From Flavobacteriaceae bacterium (GTDB lineage: Bacteria > Bacteroidota > Bacteroidia > Flavobacteriales > Flavobacteriaceae): a stretch of 64,000 bases of DNA. Shown here piece by piece: positions 18,706 through 26,808 of this stretch. Location: assembly GCA_024742935.1 (NCBI GenBank), contig JANSXN010000001.1, positions 37,613-101,612 on the forward strand. Direction: 5' to 3'. Within the stretch, counting starts at the first letter, position 1. Each line of letters opens with the position of its first letter. A program made the position numbers and the translations under genes. The notes under the pieces were generated by a model, which did not search any database, had not been told where the DNA came from, and saw nothing but the letters and a program-made list of their open reading frames with translations.

Positions 18706-19380
18706 ATGACAATGAATCAAAAAACAGCTATTTTAATTTTTGCGCAATCTGCAAGTTTAGAGTGTAAAAACAAATACTTCCCTAAAGGATTGGAATTATT
18801 TTCTGAATTAAATCATCAGCTTTTTAAAAAAGTAAAAAAAACAGGACAGCCCTATTTTATTATAACTGAAAAAGAGCAAAATGGGGCCACATTTGGAGAA
18901 CGCTTTACAAATGCTATAGATTTTGTTTTCAAAAAAGGTTTTTCAAACATTATAACCATTGGCAATGACAGTCCTGAATTAAATCACAGACAATTGTGGC
19001 AGGCAACGTTAAATCTAAATGAATCAAAAACAACCATCGGTCCCACTTTTGATGGCGGTTTTTATCTACTATCTTTTCACAAAAGCCTATTTGATAAAAA
19101 CGCATTTCTAAAACTCCCTTGGCAAAAAAAATCATTACGAAAAGAATTAGTCAAACTCCTTGAGAATAATGGCGCTTTAATTACAACTTTTCGTTTTTAT
19201 AATGATTTAGATAACATAAATGATACAGATTATTACCTCACTCATAATTTTACAATCACCTCAGAAATTTTTAAATTGCTTCAAATTAATTTGGTTTCAA
19301 AACCAAATGTATCGTCTTGGAATTCTATAAAAAGTAACTTTACTTCCACCTCTTTCAATAAGGGTTCCCCCGAAAGTTAA
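18706..19380 (+). CDS. DUF2064/TIGR04282-like protein lacking the nucleotide-binding motif
   Basis: 224 residues of the GT-A-like DUF2064 fold, seen in GFSNIITIGNDSPELNHRQLWQA and TIGPTFDGGFYLLSFHKSLF. These correspond to segments in the paralog at 21387 (NVIIIGSDLYDITQEDLEEA, LGPSEDGGYYLLGMNLF). The paralog's KTRLA motif near the N-terminus is replaced here by ECKNKYFPKG, so nucleotide handling may be lost or changed. An AAGGAG stretch 7 nt before the ATG is an unusually good ribosome-binding site for this phylum. First gene of the arsenosugar-type locus. Confidence 0.75.
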   Translation: MTMNQKTAILIFAQSASLECKNKYFPKGLELFSELNHQLFKKVKKTGQPYFIITEKEQNGATFGERFTNAIDFVFKKGFSNIITIGNDSPELNHRQLWQATLNLNESKTTIGPTFDGGFYLLSFHKSLFDKNAFLKLPWQKKSLRKELVKLLENNGALITTFRFYNDLDNINDTDYYLTHNFTITSEIFKLLQINLVSKPNVSSWNSIKSNFTSTSFNKGSPES

Positions 19381-19466
19381 ACCCTTTCCATAAAAATAAT
19401 CTCGACCAAATAAAAAACCAAAGCAGCAATGCTTTCGTATATTTTATTAACTAACATATTGAAAAA

Positions 19467-19802
19467 ATGAACAACAATTATTACGATCCTAAAGACCTTA
19501 AAAAATTTGGTGACATCACCCAATGGAGCGAAGAACTCGGAACAAAATTTTTTGATTATTACGTAAAAGTCTTCGAAGAAGGTGCCCTCACAGCTCGTGA
19601 AAAAGCCCTTATTGCACTTGCCGTGGCACACACTGAGCAATGTCCTTACTGCATTGACGCTTACACAAAAGATACCCTGCAACGTGGCGTCACCAAAGAA
19701 GAAATGATGGAAGCCATACACGTAGGTGCAGCTATAAAGAGCGGAGCAACACTCGTGCACGGGGTGATGATGATGAATAAAGTAAATAAACTGGACGGTT
19801 AA
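19467..19802 (+). CDS. arsenosugar-associated AhpD/carboxymuconolactone decarboxylase-like protein
   Basis: 111 residues, all one AhpD-fold domain with the redox pair C59-PY-C62 and following GVTKEEMMEAIHVGAAIKSGA. It matches the small peroxidase-like family (TIGR04169) that occurs with ArsS in arsenosugar loci. The vicinal-type CxxC could reduce arsenic-bound intermediates or peroxides; this is inferred. It precedes arsS by 58 nt. Confidence 0.85.
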   Translation: MNNNYYDPKDLKKFGDITQWSEELGTKFFDYYVKVFEEGALTAREKALIALAVAHTEQCPYCIDAYTKDTLQRGVTKEEMMEAIHVGAAIKSGATLVHGVMMMNKVNKLDG

Positions 19803-19805
19803 CGG

Positions 19806-19836
19806 TCCAAGGTTTAAAATTCAAGGTTCAAGGTTT
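19806..19836 (+). repeat. short tandem repeat of an AAGGTTC-type unit
   Basis: Imperfect repeats of CAAGGTT (GTCCAAGGTTTAAAATTCAA then GGTTCAAGG) occupy most of the spacer before arsS. Seen directly; no role known. Confidence 0.5.
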
Positions 19837-19860
19837 ATTTGTGCCGATTAAATTATTATT

Positions 19861-20925
19861 ATGACAAAATTAAAAACACAATCCCTACATAAAAGAGAAA
19901 GCGAACTCGCGCAAACAAACCGCCAACTGGAAATTCTCTCAAATGGAATTTTCAAAAGCGGTGAGTTGCCCAAGTTTAAAGATAAAATTGCTGAAACTGG
20001 TCAGTTTCCCCTAAGGCCCAAAAAGCTGGAAATCCTGCAAATCAATCTGGGTTATATGTGCAATCAGGTTTGTGAGCATTGCCACGTTGATGCCGGTCCC
20101 GACCGGAAAGAAATCATGACCCGTGAAACGATGATGCAGTGCCTTGATGTGATAAAAAACACAGGAGCGCATACTCTGGATTTAACAGGTGGCGCTCCTG
20201 AAATGAACCCCGATTTTCGCTGGTTCGTGGAAGAAGCTTCCAAAGCCGGTATTGCAGATTTTATTGTGCGTTCTAATTTGACAATTATTCGTGCCAATAA
20301 GAAATACTATGACCTCCCTGATTTTTTCAAAAAACACAATGTGCACGTTGTCTCCTCGATGCCTCACTGGACAAGAGGAAAAACAGACAAACAACGCGGC
20401 GACGGTGTTTTTGACAAATCCATAAAAGCCTTGCAGGAACTCAATGCTGTGGGGTATGGTATGCCGGGCAGTTCTTTGAGACTTGACTTGGTGTATAATC
20501 CTTCAGGAGCATTTCTACCCGGTGACCAGGCAACTATGGAAAAAGACTTCAAAAAAGCACTGAAAGAAGATTTTGATATTCAGTTTCACAATCTTTTTGC
20601 AATCACCAACTTGCCTATCGCACGATTTCTAGATTACCTCATTGCTTCAGAAAACTATGAAGACTATATGACTTCACTGGTGGAAGCTTACAATCCTGCA
20701 GCAGTTGAAAATGTGATGTGTACCAATACCATTTCCATTAGCTGGGATGGGTGGCTGTATGACTGCGATTTTAACCAGATGCTGGAGTTGAAGGTGGACA
20801 GTAAAGTGAAACACATTAAAGATTATAATGAAGACCTCTTAAACGACAGGAATATCATTATTTCACAACACTGTTATGGTTGCACGGCCGGTGCCGGGAG
20901 CAGCTGTCAGGGAAAAGTAACTTAG
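19861..20925 (+). CDS. arsS: radical SAM enzyme ArsS, arsenosugar biosynthesis
   Basis: 354 residues. The radical SAM cluster motif is C67-NQV-C71-EH-C74. The fold continues through DLTGGAPEMNPDFRWFVEEA and a Cys-rich C-terminal region with CTNTISISWDGWLYDCDFN and, at the end, HCYGCTAGAGSSCQG (Cys338, 341, 349), the DUF3641-type tail of TIGR04167. ArsS proteins are known to add a 5'-deoxyadenosyl group to dimethylated arsenic, making the arsenic-nucleoside precursor of arsenosugars. Neighbours ArsM and the glycosyltransferases fit this. In some organisms family members are selenoproteins; this copy reads through with Cys. Confidence 0.93.
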   Translation: MTKLKTQSLHKRESELAQTNRQLEILSNGIFKSGELPKFKDKIAETGQFPLRPKKLEILQINLGYMCNQVCEHCHVDAGPDRKEIMTRETMMQCLDVIKNTGAHTLDLTGGAPEMNPDFRWFVEEASKAGIADFIVRSNLTIIRANKKYYDLPDFFKKHNVHVVSSMPHWTRGKTDKQRGDGVFDKSIKALQELNAVGYGMPGSSLRLDLVYNPSGAFLPGDQATMEKDFKKALKEDFDIQFHNLFAITNLPIARFLDYLIASENYEDYMTSLVEAYNPAAVENVMCTNTISISWDGWLYDCDFNQMLELKVDSKVKHIKDYNEDLLNDRNIIISQHCYGCTAGAGSSCQGKVT

Positions 20926-20928
20926 TAC

Positions 20929-21426
20929 ATGGTAAAAACGTTTCAACTCATAGCACTTTTAATAGGTTTCGGAGCGTCGGCTCAGGATTCACTGGATACT
21001 GTTTTATCCAAATTCAATGATGAAAGCATCCCCTATATTTCTGCTGAAGAATTAAAAATGCAACAAAACAATTCCGATTTTCTTTTGATGGATACCCGCG
21101 AAAGAAAAGAATTTGAAGTTAGTAAAATTGAAGGAGCTGTCTATATTGGTTACAATCAATTTTCCATAAATCAATTCGTCAATTTTGCAACAGATAAAAC
21201 CCGGCCTATTGTAGTTTACTGCTCTCTGGGAATCCGCTCTGAAGACATTGGTGAAAAACTAAAAAAAGCCGGTTATACTAACGTAAAAAATCTCTATGGA
21301 GGCATTTTTGAATGGAAAAACAAAGGTTTTCCGGTCGTTGATTCTGATGGAAATAAAACCGAAAAAGTCCACGCTTATTCAAAACAATGGGGAAAATGGC
21401 TTTTAAAGGGCGAAAAAGTGTTTTAA
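20929..21426 (+). CDS. exported rhodanese-domain protein
   Basis: 165 residues with a cleavable signal peptide (to about residue 18, GASAQ). A single rhodanese domain has LLMDTRERKEFEVSKIEGA and the active loop C98-SLGI-R103. A six-residue loop is the sulfurtransferase form; arsenate reductases of the Acr2/Cdc25 type have seven. So it probably handles sulfane sulfur in the periplasm. It starts 3 nt after arsS and is likely cotranscribed. A link to thio-arsenicals is possible but unproven. Confidence 0.85.
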   Translation: MVKTFQLIALLIGFGASAQDSLDTVLSKFNDESIPYISAEELKMQQNNSDFLLMDTRERKEFEVSKIEGAVYIGYNQFSINQFVNFATDKTRPIVVYCSLGIRSEDIGEKLKKAGYTNVKNLYGGIFEWKNKGFPVVDSDGNKTEKVHAYSKQWGKWLLKGEKVF

Positions 21427-22109
21427 CGAAAAAAGAAAGAAACTTGAAAACCGATAAAAAAACCAAATCTGCAAATAAAGACGAGGTACCCGCCTTCGCG
21501 GGTACTGGTTTACTCATAATTTTCACAAGAAACCCGGAACTTGGAAAATGCAAAACCCGACTGGCAAAAACCATTGGGGATGAAGCAGCTTTGGAAATCT
21601 ATAAATTTCTTTTACAACATACTGTGTCCATCACTGAAAATTTGCCTGTTGACGTTGAGGTACATTATTCAGAAAAAGTACATCACAACGATCTCTGGGA
21701 TGAGGATATCTTCATAAAGAAGCAACAAATAGAAGGGGATTTAGGCGAAAAAATGCAACACGCCTTTCTTTCTGCGTTTAAAAACGGATATAGAAACGTC
21801 ATTATTATAGGAAGTGACCTCTATGATATCACTCAGGAAGATTTGGAAGAAGCCTTTAAAGCACTGGAAAGGTTTGAATATGTGCTGGGGCCATCAGAAG
21901 ACGGAGGTTATTACCTTTTAGGGATGAACCTCTTTAAGCCGGAACTCTTCAAAAACAAAGCATGGGGTACAGATACAGTTTTACGCGACACACTTATAGA
22001 CCTCAAAGATGAACACTTAGAATTACTCGAAGAGCGCAACGACATTGACGTCTATGACGACATCAAAGACGAACCCATTTTTCAACAATTTTTAAATAAA
22101 ACTAACTAA
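21387..22109 (+). CDS. TIGR04282 family glycosyltransferase-like protein (DUF2064)
   Basis: Core motifs LLIIFTRNPELGKCKTRLAKTIGDEAAL, GDLGEKMQHAF, IIIGSDLYDIT and GPSEDGGYYLLG define the arsenosugar-associated TIGR04282 group, with the GKCKTRLA nucleotide-binding motif intact. The fold is GT-A/nucleotidyltransferase-like. The start is uncertain: the ATG used overlaps the rhodanese gene by 40 nt, and a TTG at 21444 begins 18 nt after its stop. The first 40 residues are not family-like and include residues VPAFAGTG encoded by a GC-rich palindrome. It may transfer or activate an arseno-ribose; inferred. Confidence 0.85.
   Translation: MGKMAFKGRKSVLTKKERNLKTDKKTKSANKDEVPAFAGTGLLIIFTRNPELGKCKTRLAKTIGDEAALEIYKFLLQHTVSITENLPVDVEVHYSEKVHHNDLWDEDIFIKKQQIEGDLGEKMQHAFLSAFKNGYRNVIIIGSDLYDITQEDLEEAFKALERFEYVLGPSEDGGYYLLGMNLFKPELFKNKAWGTDTVLRDTLIDLKDEHLELLEERNDIDVYDDIKDEPIFQQFLNKTN
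21486..21505. repeat. REP-like perfect palindrome inside coding sequence
   Basis: GTACCCGC-CTTC-GCGGGTAC has a perfect 8-bp stem and is far more GC-rich than its surroundings. It encodes the VPAFAG part of the N-terminal extension of the glycosyltransferase gene, or lies in its leader if translation starts later. Confidence 0.75.
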
Positions 22110-22114
22110 ATATG

Positions 22115-22173
22115 CCCCAATCCCCCCTCCGGTTACTGAGCAGAGTCGAAGTATGGAGGGGGTTAGGGGGAGG
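22115..22173. repeat. G/C-run palindromic repeat in the PNP leader
   Basis: Arms CCCCAATCCCCCCTCC and GGAGGGGGTTAGGGGG are near inverted copies around a loop holding GGTTACTGAGCAGAGTCGAA. The 3' arm supplies the GGGGGAGG ribosome-binding site of the PNP gene. A related element lies after the gene at 23006-23043. Confidence 0.7.
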
Positions 22174-22176
22174 ACT

Positions 22177-22989
22177 ATGAAAGAACATTTAAACAAAACC
22201 GTACAATTTTTAAAAGACCGCGGATTCGGCACTCCTGAAGTTGGGATTATTCTTGGGACCGGTCTGGGACAACTCATCAACGCCATTACAATCGAAGTAG
22301 AAGTAAGCTACAACCACATCCCTTATTTCCCCACAGCTACTGTAGAGTTTCATCAGGGGAAATTTATTTTTGGCGAACTCTCCGGCAAGAAAGTCGTTGT
22401 GATGCAAGGTCGATTTCATGTATATGAAGGCTACAGCATGCAGGATGTCACTTATCCCGTGCGCATTATGGAACAACTGGGAATCAAAACCCTTTTGGTT
22501 TCCAATGCAGCCGGTGCTGTCAATCTCGATTTCAAAAAAGGTGAATTGATGCTCATTGATGACCATATCAATTTGCAGGGGAATTCGCCACTGGCTTTTA
22601 AAGGCGTTTCCCAGCTGGGCGAGCGCTTTGCAGATATGAGTGCTCCTTATGATCTAGAAATCAATAAAAAAATCAAAGAGATTGCAAAAAACCATAGTAT
22701 TAAACTTCACGAAGGGGTTTATGCCTCAGTTGTTGGTCCGCAATTAGAAACCCGCGCAGAATATCGTATGCTCAAAATTTTAGGTGCAGATGCCGTGGGG
22801 ATGAGTACCGTGCCCGAAGTCATTGTCGCAAATCACCTTAGCTTGCCCGTGGTGGCGGTCTCCGTTTTGACAGATGAATGTGACCCGGATAATCTGGCGC
22901 CGGTCAACATAAAGGAAATTTTTGCCATGGCCGCCAAAGCAGAACCACAATTGGTTGCACTTTTCGGCCATTTGATAAAAGAATTATAA
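22177..22989 (+). CDS. trimeric purine nucleoside phosphorylase in the arsenosugar locus
   Basis: 270 residues from the ATG at 22177, 6 nt after a strong GGAGG site; an ATG at 22153 would add eight residues from inside a repeat. It has the PNP family motifs GIILGTGLGQL, phosphate-site VMQGRFHVYEGY, NAAGAVN, and VGPQLETRAEYRMLKILGADAVGMSTVPEV. The purine-site Glu is kept (Glu191), but the residue matching human Asn243 is Asp233 (VSVLTDECDP). That change is known to open human PNP to adenosine. Placed between arsS/glycosyltransferase and arsM, it could remove adenine from the ArsS product. Ordinary purine salvage is the alternative. Confidence 0.9.
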   Translation: MKEHLNKTVQFLKDRGFGTPEVGIILGTGLGQLINAITIEVEVSYNHIPYFPTATVEFHQGKFIFGELSGKKVVVMQGRFHVYEGYSMQDVTYPVRIMEQLGIKTLLVSNAAGAVNLDFKKGELMLIDDHINLQGNSPLAFKGVSQLGERFADMSAPYDLEINKKIKEIAKNHSIKLHEGVYASVVGPQLETRAEYRMLKILGADAVGMSTVPEVIVANHLSLPVVAVSVLTDECDPDNLAPVNIKEIFAMAAKAEPQLVALFGHLIKEL

Positions 22990-23005
22990 TGAATCAGGGA
23001 AAGCG

Positions 23006-23043
23006 TTCCCTCCCCGCCATAGACGGGAGGGCTAGGGAGGGGA
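23006..23043. repeat. G/C-run palindromic repeat after the PNP gene
   Basis: TTCCCTCCCCGCC and GGGAGGGCTAGGGAGGGGAA are near inverted, with the same GGAGGG-TAGGG-GGG layout as the 22115-22173 element. The two elements bracket the PNP gene. Confidence 0.65.
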
Positions 23044-23119
23044 ATCTGCTATCGGGGCTAAAACCTGAACTATTTTTTAATCGTATATAAAATAAAGAAT
23101 ATTAATAAAAGAATTTATC

Positions 23120-23150
23120 AAAGTAAAGCCGCAATATAGTACGGCTCAAA
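23120..23150 (+). repeat. 31-nt dispersed repeat, copy 2
   Basis: 26 of 31 positions match 9397-9427. The arms AGCCG and CGGCT pair without wobble here, while copy 1 has AGCTGT/ACGGCT. It lies 30 nt before arsM. Confidence 0.45.
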
Positions 23151-23179
23151 AATTAATAATTAACAAAAAACAAAAAAGT

Positions 23180-24148
23180 ATGAGCTATTTAGATACCACT
23201 TACGATGTCTACAAAGAAGCAGCCCTAACACCTGACGTGGGCTTATGCTGCACCACTAACCCAATATGGGAATTACCCGGATTAAAAATCCCAAAAATCA
23301 TGCAGGAAATGAACTACGGTTGCGGAAGCACTGTTCATGCCCGTGACCTATCCAACAACCCAAAAATGCTCTATGTGGGCGTGGGCGGCGGTATGGAACT
23401 GCTTCAATTTGCCTATTTTAACCGGCAAAAAGGAGGTGTTGTGGGTGTTGATATGGTAGACGAAATGCTGGAAGCTTCGCGCAAAAACTTTATAGAGGCC
23501 GAAGCACAAAACCCCTGGTTTAAAAGTGACTTTGTCGAACTCAAAAAAGGCGATGCACTTAACCTTCCCGTAGAAGACAATTCCATTGATGTGGCTGCTC
23601 AAAACTGCCTGTTCAACATCTTTAAAGCCGAAGATTTAAAAATGGCTATTGAAGAAATGTATCGCGTTCTTAAACCTCATGGAAAACTGGTGATGAGCGA
23701 CCCTACTTGTGAGCAACCCATGAACGGCACCCTGCGCAATGACGATCGCCTTCGTGCGCTATGCCTCAGCGGAAGTTTACCCATTGCGGATTATGTAAAA
23801 GCACTCACTGATGCGGGATTTGGAACCATAGAAATTCGCGCCAGAAAACCCTATCGCATTCTCGACCCAAAACACTACCCAACTGATGAATTGATTTACA
23901 TCGAGTCTATTGAAGTTGCCGCCATCAAAGACCCGATGCCCGCAGACGGCCCCTGTGTTTTTACCGGCAAAGCGGCTATTTATTTTGGTGACGAACCATT
24001 TCTGGACGACAAGAAAGGACATATTTTATTAAAAAATCAGCCGTTGGCTATTTGTGATAAAACTGCCGGTGCATTGGCAGATCTGGGTCGTGATGATATT
24101 TTTATCAGTGAATCGACCTTCCACTATGATGGTGGCGGTTGTTGTTAA
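23180..24148 (+). CDS. arsM: arsenite methyltransferase ArsM, arsenosugar type
   Basis: 322 residues. The SAM-binding motif I is YVGVGGGMELL with the acidic end of motif II at VGVDMVDEM, followed by the post-I motif DNSIDVAAQNCLFNIF. Cysteines expected to bind As(III) are present: vicinal Cys23-Cys24 (GLCCTT), Cys in NYGCGS, NCLFN, DPTCEQP and LCLSG, and a C-terminal GGGCC pair. ArsM methylates As(III) stepwise with SAM; here its dimethyl product would feed ArsS. The long C-terminal domain after residue 200 and the GGCC end are as in the ArsS-linked ArsM group. Confidence 0.93.
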   Translation: MSYLDTTYDVYKEAALTPDVGLCCTTNPIWELPGLKIPKIMQEMNYGCGSTVHARDLSNNPKMLYVGVGGGMELLQFAYFNRQKGGVVGVDMVDEMLEASRKNFIEAEAQNPWFKSDFVELKKGDALNLPVEDNSIDVAAQNCLFNIFKAEDLKMAIEEMYRVLKPHGKLVMSDPTCEQPMNGTLRNDDRLRALCLSGSLPIADYVKALTDAGFGTIEIRARKPYRILDPKHYPTDELIYIESIEVAAIKDPMPADGPCVFTGKAAIYFGDEPFLDDKKGHILLKNQPLAICDKTAGALADLGRDDIFISESTFHYDGGGCC

Positions 24149-24165
24149 TATATAAACCGTAAATT

Positions 24166-25287
24166 ATGATTTTGATACTGCTTTTTCTTGCAGCCTGTTT
24201 TTTAGCGTATACAAATGGAGCTAATGATAACTTCAAAGGGGTGGCAACGCTTTTTGGGAGTAATACCACCAATTATAAAAGGGCCATCACCTGGGCAACA
24301 CTAACCACATTTGTAGGGTCTGTAGCGGCTATTTTTTTGGCAAGTGCATTGATCAAGAACTTTTCCGGAAACGGATTGGTACCAGATGAATTAACCCAGA
24401 TGCCTGTTTTTGCGATTTCGGTGGCTTCGGGAGCGGCATTAACAGTTTTTCTGGCTACTAAAATCGGTATGCCCATTTCCACTACTCACGGGTTGGTGGG
24501 TGCTCTTTTTGGAACGGGACTGATGGCCGTGGGTATGGAATTCAATTTTTCTAAACTGGGGGCTTCCTTTTTAATTCCCTTACTGCTAAGCCCTCTTATG
24601 GCTGCTGTATTCAGTTTTATTGCCTACTTGATTTTTCGGTTTATAAGGGAGAAAACAGGTGTCTCAAAAAGCAGTTGTCTTTGTGTGAATGAAATGGAAG
24701 GAAGTTCTGTTCAGTTGCAAGCCAATTCGTTTGTCGTTTCTAAATCTTCACATATCGAAATAGTAAGTTGTAAAAAGGAACTCTATACCGAAAAATATGA
24801 TGGTGAAATTTTTGGAATAACCATCCAAAAAGTAATGGATGCCCTGCACTTTTTGAGTGCCGGAGTAGTAAGTTTTGCACGTGGTTTAAATGATACCCCA
24901 AAAATTGTGGGGCTTCTTTTGGTCATTAACGCGTTCAATATACAATGGGGCATGCTCGCCATTGGTCTTGCAATGGCAGTGGGTGGAATTCTCAATGCAA
25001 AAAAAGTGGGATTGACAAAGAGCAAAAAAATCACACCCATGAGTTCAGGGCAAGGATTGAGCGCAAACCTCATCACTGGTTTACTGGTCACAACCGCAAG
25101 CATTCACGGTTTGCCTGTTTCCACCACCCATGTGTCTGTAGGCTCTATTTTCGGAATTGGAACTGTGACTAAAAAAGCAGATATTAGAGTGGTTTCAAAG
25201 ATAGTTTTGTCCTGGGTATTGACCCTTCCAATCGCTGCCTTTTTTGGAGCTTTGGTCTATTTATCTTTACAGTTCATAAATACCTAA
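24166..25287 (+). CDS. pit: Pit family inorganic phosphate transporter
   Basis: 373 residues, about 10 helices, with the two PHO4 signatures: GANDNFKGVATL (residues 18-29) in the first half and ARGLNDTPKIVGLL in the second, each followed by an STTH motif. A hydrophilic loop in the middle (about 165-215) separates the halves. Pit carriers take up phosphate with cations and do not distinguish arsenate well. Sitting 17 nt after arsM, it may supply arsenate or balance phosphate; inferred. Confidence 0.92.
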   Translation: MILILLFLAACFLAYTNGANDNFKGVATLFGSNTTNYKRAITWATLTTFVGSVAAIFLASALIKNFSGNGLVPDELTQMPVFAISVASGAALTVFLATKIGMPISTTHGLVGALFGTGLMAVGMEFNFSKLGASFLIPLLLSPLMAAVFSFIAYLIFRFIREKTGVSKSSCLCVNEMEGSSVQLQANSFVVSKSSHIEIVSCKKELYTEKYDGEIFGITIQKVMDALHFLSAGVVSFARGLNDTPKIVGLLLVINAFNIQWGMLAIGLAMAVGGILNAKKVGLTKSKKITPMSSGQGLSANLITGLLVTTASIHGLPVSTTHVSVGSIFGIGTVTKKADIRVVSKIVLSWVLTLPIAAFFGALVYLSLQFINT

Positions 25288-25290
25288 ACA

Positions 25291-26100
25291 ATGAAAAAAT
25301 CAATTTTTATACTATTACTTTCAATAAGTTTATTTGCATTTACAACCACCGGCTGCGCCCTATTGTCTGCGGCAGGTCTCACAAACAGAGGGCTTCCCAC
25401 GCCACAAGTTCCTGAAAAATTAACCTCCACAACGGCAAATTCTTCCGTAAATCTGGATCACAGTGACTGGACTGCTTTGCTAAAAAAACACGTGGATAAA
25501 GAGGGAAATGTAGATTACAAAGGTTTTAAAAAAGACCGTGCCGCATTGACTTCTTATCTCAATTACCTCTCCCAAAACAAACCCGATAAGGATTGGTCTG
25601 TTCAGGAATTACTGGCTTATTACATCAATGTTTACAATGCTTTTACGGTGGAGTTAATAGTGGAAAATTATCCTGTGAATAGTATAAAAGACATCAATGG
25701 ACCCTGGACCCGTGCCATTGTTCCCATTGGAAATATCAACATGTCATTGGGTGGCGTAGAAAACGGACTGTTAAAAAAAATGAACGATCCGCGTTTTCAT
25801 TTTGCCATTAACTGTGCTTCGGTTTCCTGTCCCAAATTGCTGGATGAAGCTTACACTGCAGCATCCATCAATGAGCAACTCGACAGAGCCGCTAGGGAGT
25901 TTATCAATTCCCTTGAAAATAAAATTTCCGAAAACAAAGCAGAACTCTCCAGAATTTTTGACTGGTATGAGAAGGATTTTAAAGTAAATAATATCGAAAG
26001 CGTCATTGAATATGTCAACCAATACAGCAACACAAAAATAAACCCCGGTGCAACCATCACCTATTTGGAATATGACTGGGGCTTGAATGAGAAAAAATAA
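25291..26100 (+). CDS. DUF547 lipoprotein, copy 1
   Basis: 269 residues with a lipobox (FTTTGCALL). The DUF547 domain covers the rest: DWTALLKKHVDKEGNVDYKGFKKD, AYYINVYNAFTVELIVENYP, and FAINCASVSCPKL. A second DUF547 protein lies at 27869-28582 on the other strand (FVLVCAAVSCPPI), so the locus holds a pair. The domain's activity is unknown; the conserved NAYN and C-x-SCP elements are seen in both. It begins 3 nt after the Pit gene and is probably cotranscribed. Confidence 0.88.
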   Translation: MKKSIFILLLSISLFAFTTTGCALLSAAGLTNRGLPTPQVPEKLTSTTANSSVNLDHSDWTALLKKHVDKEGNVDYKGFKKDRAALTSYLNYLSQNKPDKDWSVQELLAYYINVYNAFTVELIVENYPVNSIKDINGPWTRAIVPIGNINMSLGGVENGLLKKMNDPRFHFAINCASVSCPKLLDEAYTAASINEQLDRAAREFINSLENKISENKAELSRIFDWYEKDFKVNNIESVIEYVNQYSNTKINPGATITYLEYDWGLNEKK

Positions 26101-26118
26101 GCATATTTGTCCAGTTCT

Positions 26119-26808
26119 ATGAAGATTAGTATCATTATTCCCGTTTTAAATGAAGAAGAGGCTATTGCAGTTCTTTTACCCTATTTGAAACAAAATTCTA
26201 ATTCAGAAAACATTTCAGAAATTATTGTGGTGGATGGAGGCAGTGATGATACCACTGTTGCTATAGCAAAAGCTGAAAATGTACTTTTAATTTCTTCGGA
26301 AAAAGGCAGGGCAAAACAAATGAATGCCAGTGCAAAACAAGCAACCGGTGATATTCTCTATTTTCTTCACGCAGATTCATTTCCGCCGAAAGGCTTTGAC
26401 CAATTTATTCTTGACGAGGTAACAAAAGGAAATCCTGCCGGATGTTTCCAAATGAGGTTTGACCACAATCACTGGTGGTTGAGGCTGGCAAGCTGGCTCA
26501 CTAAATTTAGCTGGCGTGCGTGTCGAGGTGGCGATCAAAGCCAGTTTATTACCCGGTCACTCTTTGATGAAATAGGCGGTTATGATGAGTCCTATATTAT
26601 CTACGAAGACAATATCCTCATTAATGAACTTTATAAACGAAAGCAATTTGTGGTAATCCCACAGTGGCTGACTACTTCTGCAAGACGTTATGAGGATAAG
26701 GGTATTTGGAGATTGCAATACCACTTCTGGACCATTTATGTAAAAAAATGGTTTGGTGCTTCTGCAGATGACATTTACCGTTATTATTTAAGGAACATCA
26801 AAACTTAA
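26119..26808 (+). CDS. TIGR04283 family arsenosugar glycosyltransferase (GT2)
   Basis: 229 residues from the ATG at 26119; an upstream TTG at 26107 is less likely. GT2 fold: ISIIIPVLNEEEAI at the start, VVDGGSDDTTV, the DxD-like FLHADSFPP, and CRGGDQSQFI further on. It belongs to the group that accompanies arsS. It would transfer the arseno-ribosyl unit to an acceptor or a sugar onto it; which is not visible. Its stop overlaps that of the convergent glycosidase gene by 4 nt. Confidence 0.87.
   Translation: MKISIIIPVLNEEEAIAVLLPYLKQNSNSENISEIIVVDGGSDDTTVAIAKAENVLLISSEKGRAKQMNASAKQATGDILYFLHADSFPPKGFDQFILDEVTKGNPAGCFQMRFDHNHWWLRLASWLTKFSWRACRGGDQSQFITRSLFDEIGGYDESYIIYEDNILINELYKRKQFVVIPQWLTTSARRYEDKGIWRLQYHFWTIYVKKWFGASADDIYRYYLRNIKT

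Noticed and set aside
20929-21426. Rhodanese protein as an Acr2/Cdc25-type arsenate reductase
   Set aside because: The active loop is C98-SLGI-R103, six residues, as in sulfurtransferases; arsenate reductases of this fold need seven. It is also exported.
22115-22176. Riboswitch in the PNP leader
   Set aside because: A preQ1 or purine riboswitch was considered, but the sequence is a simple G/C-run palindrome repeated after the gene and has no aptamer core.
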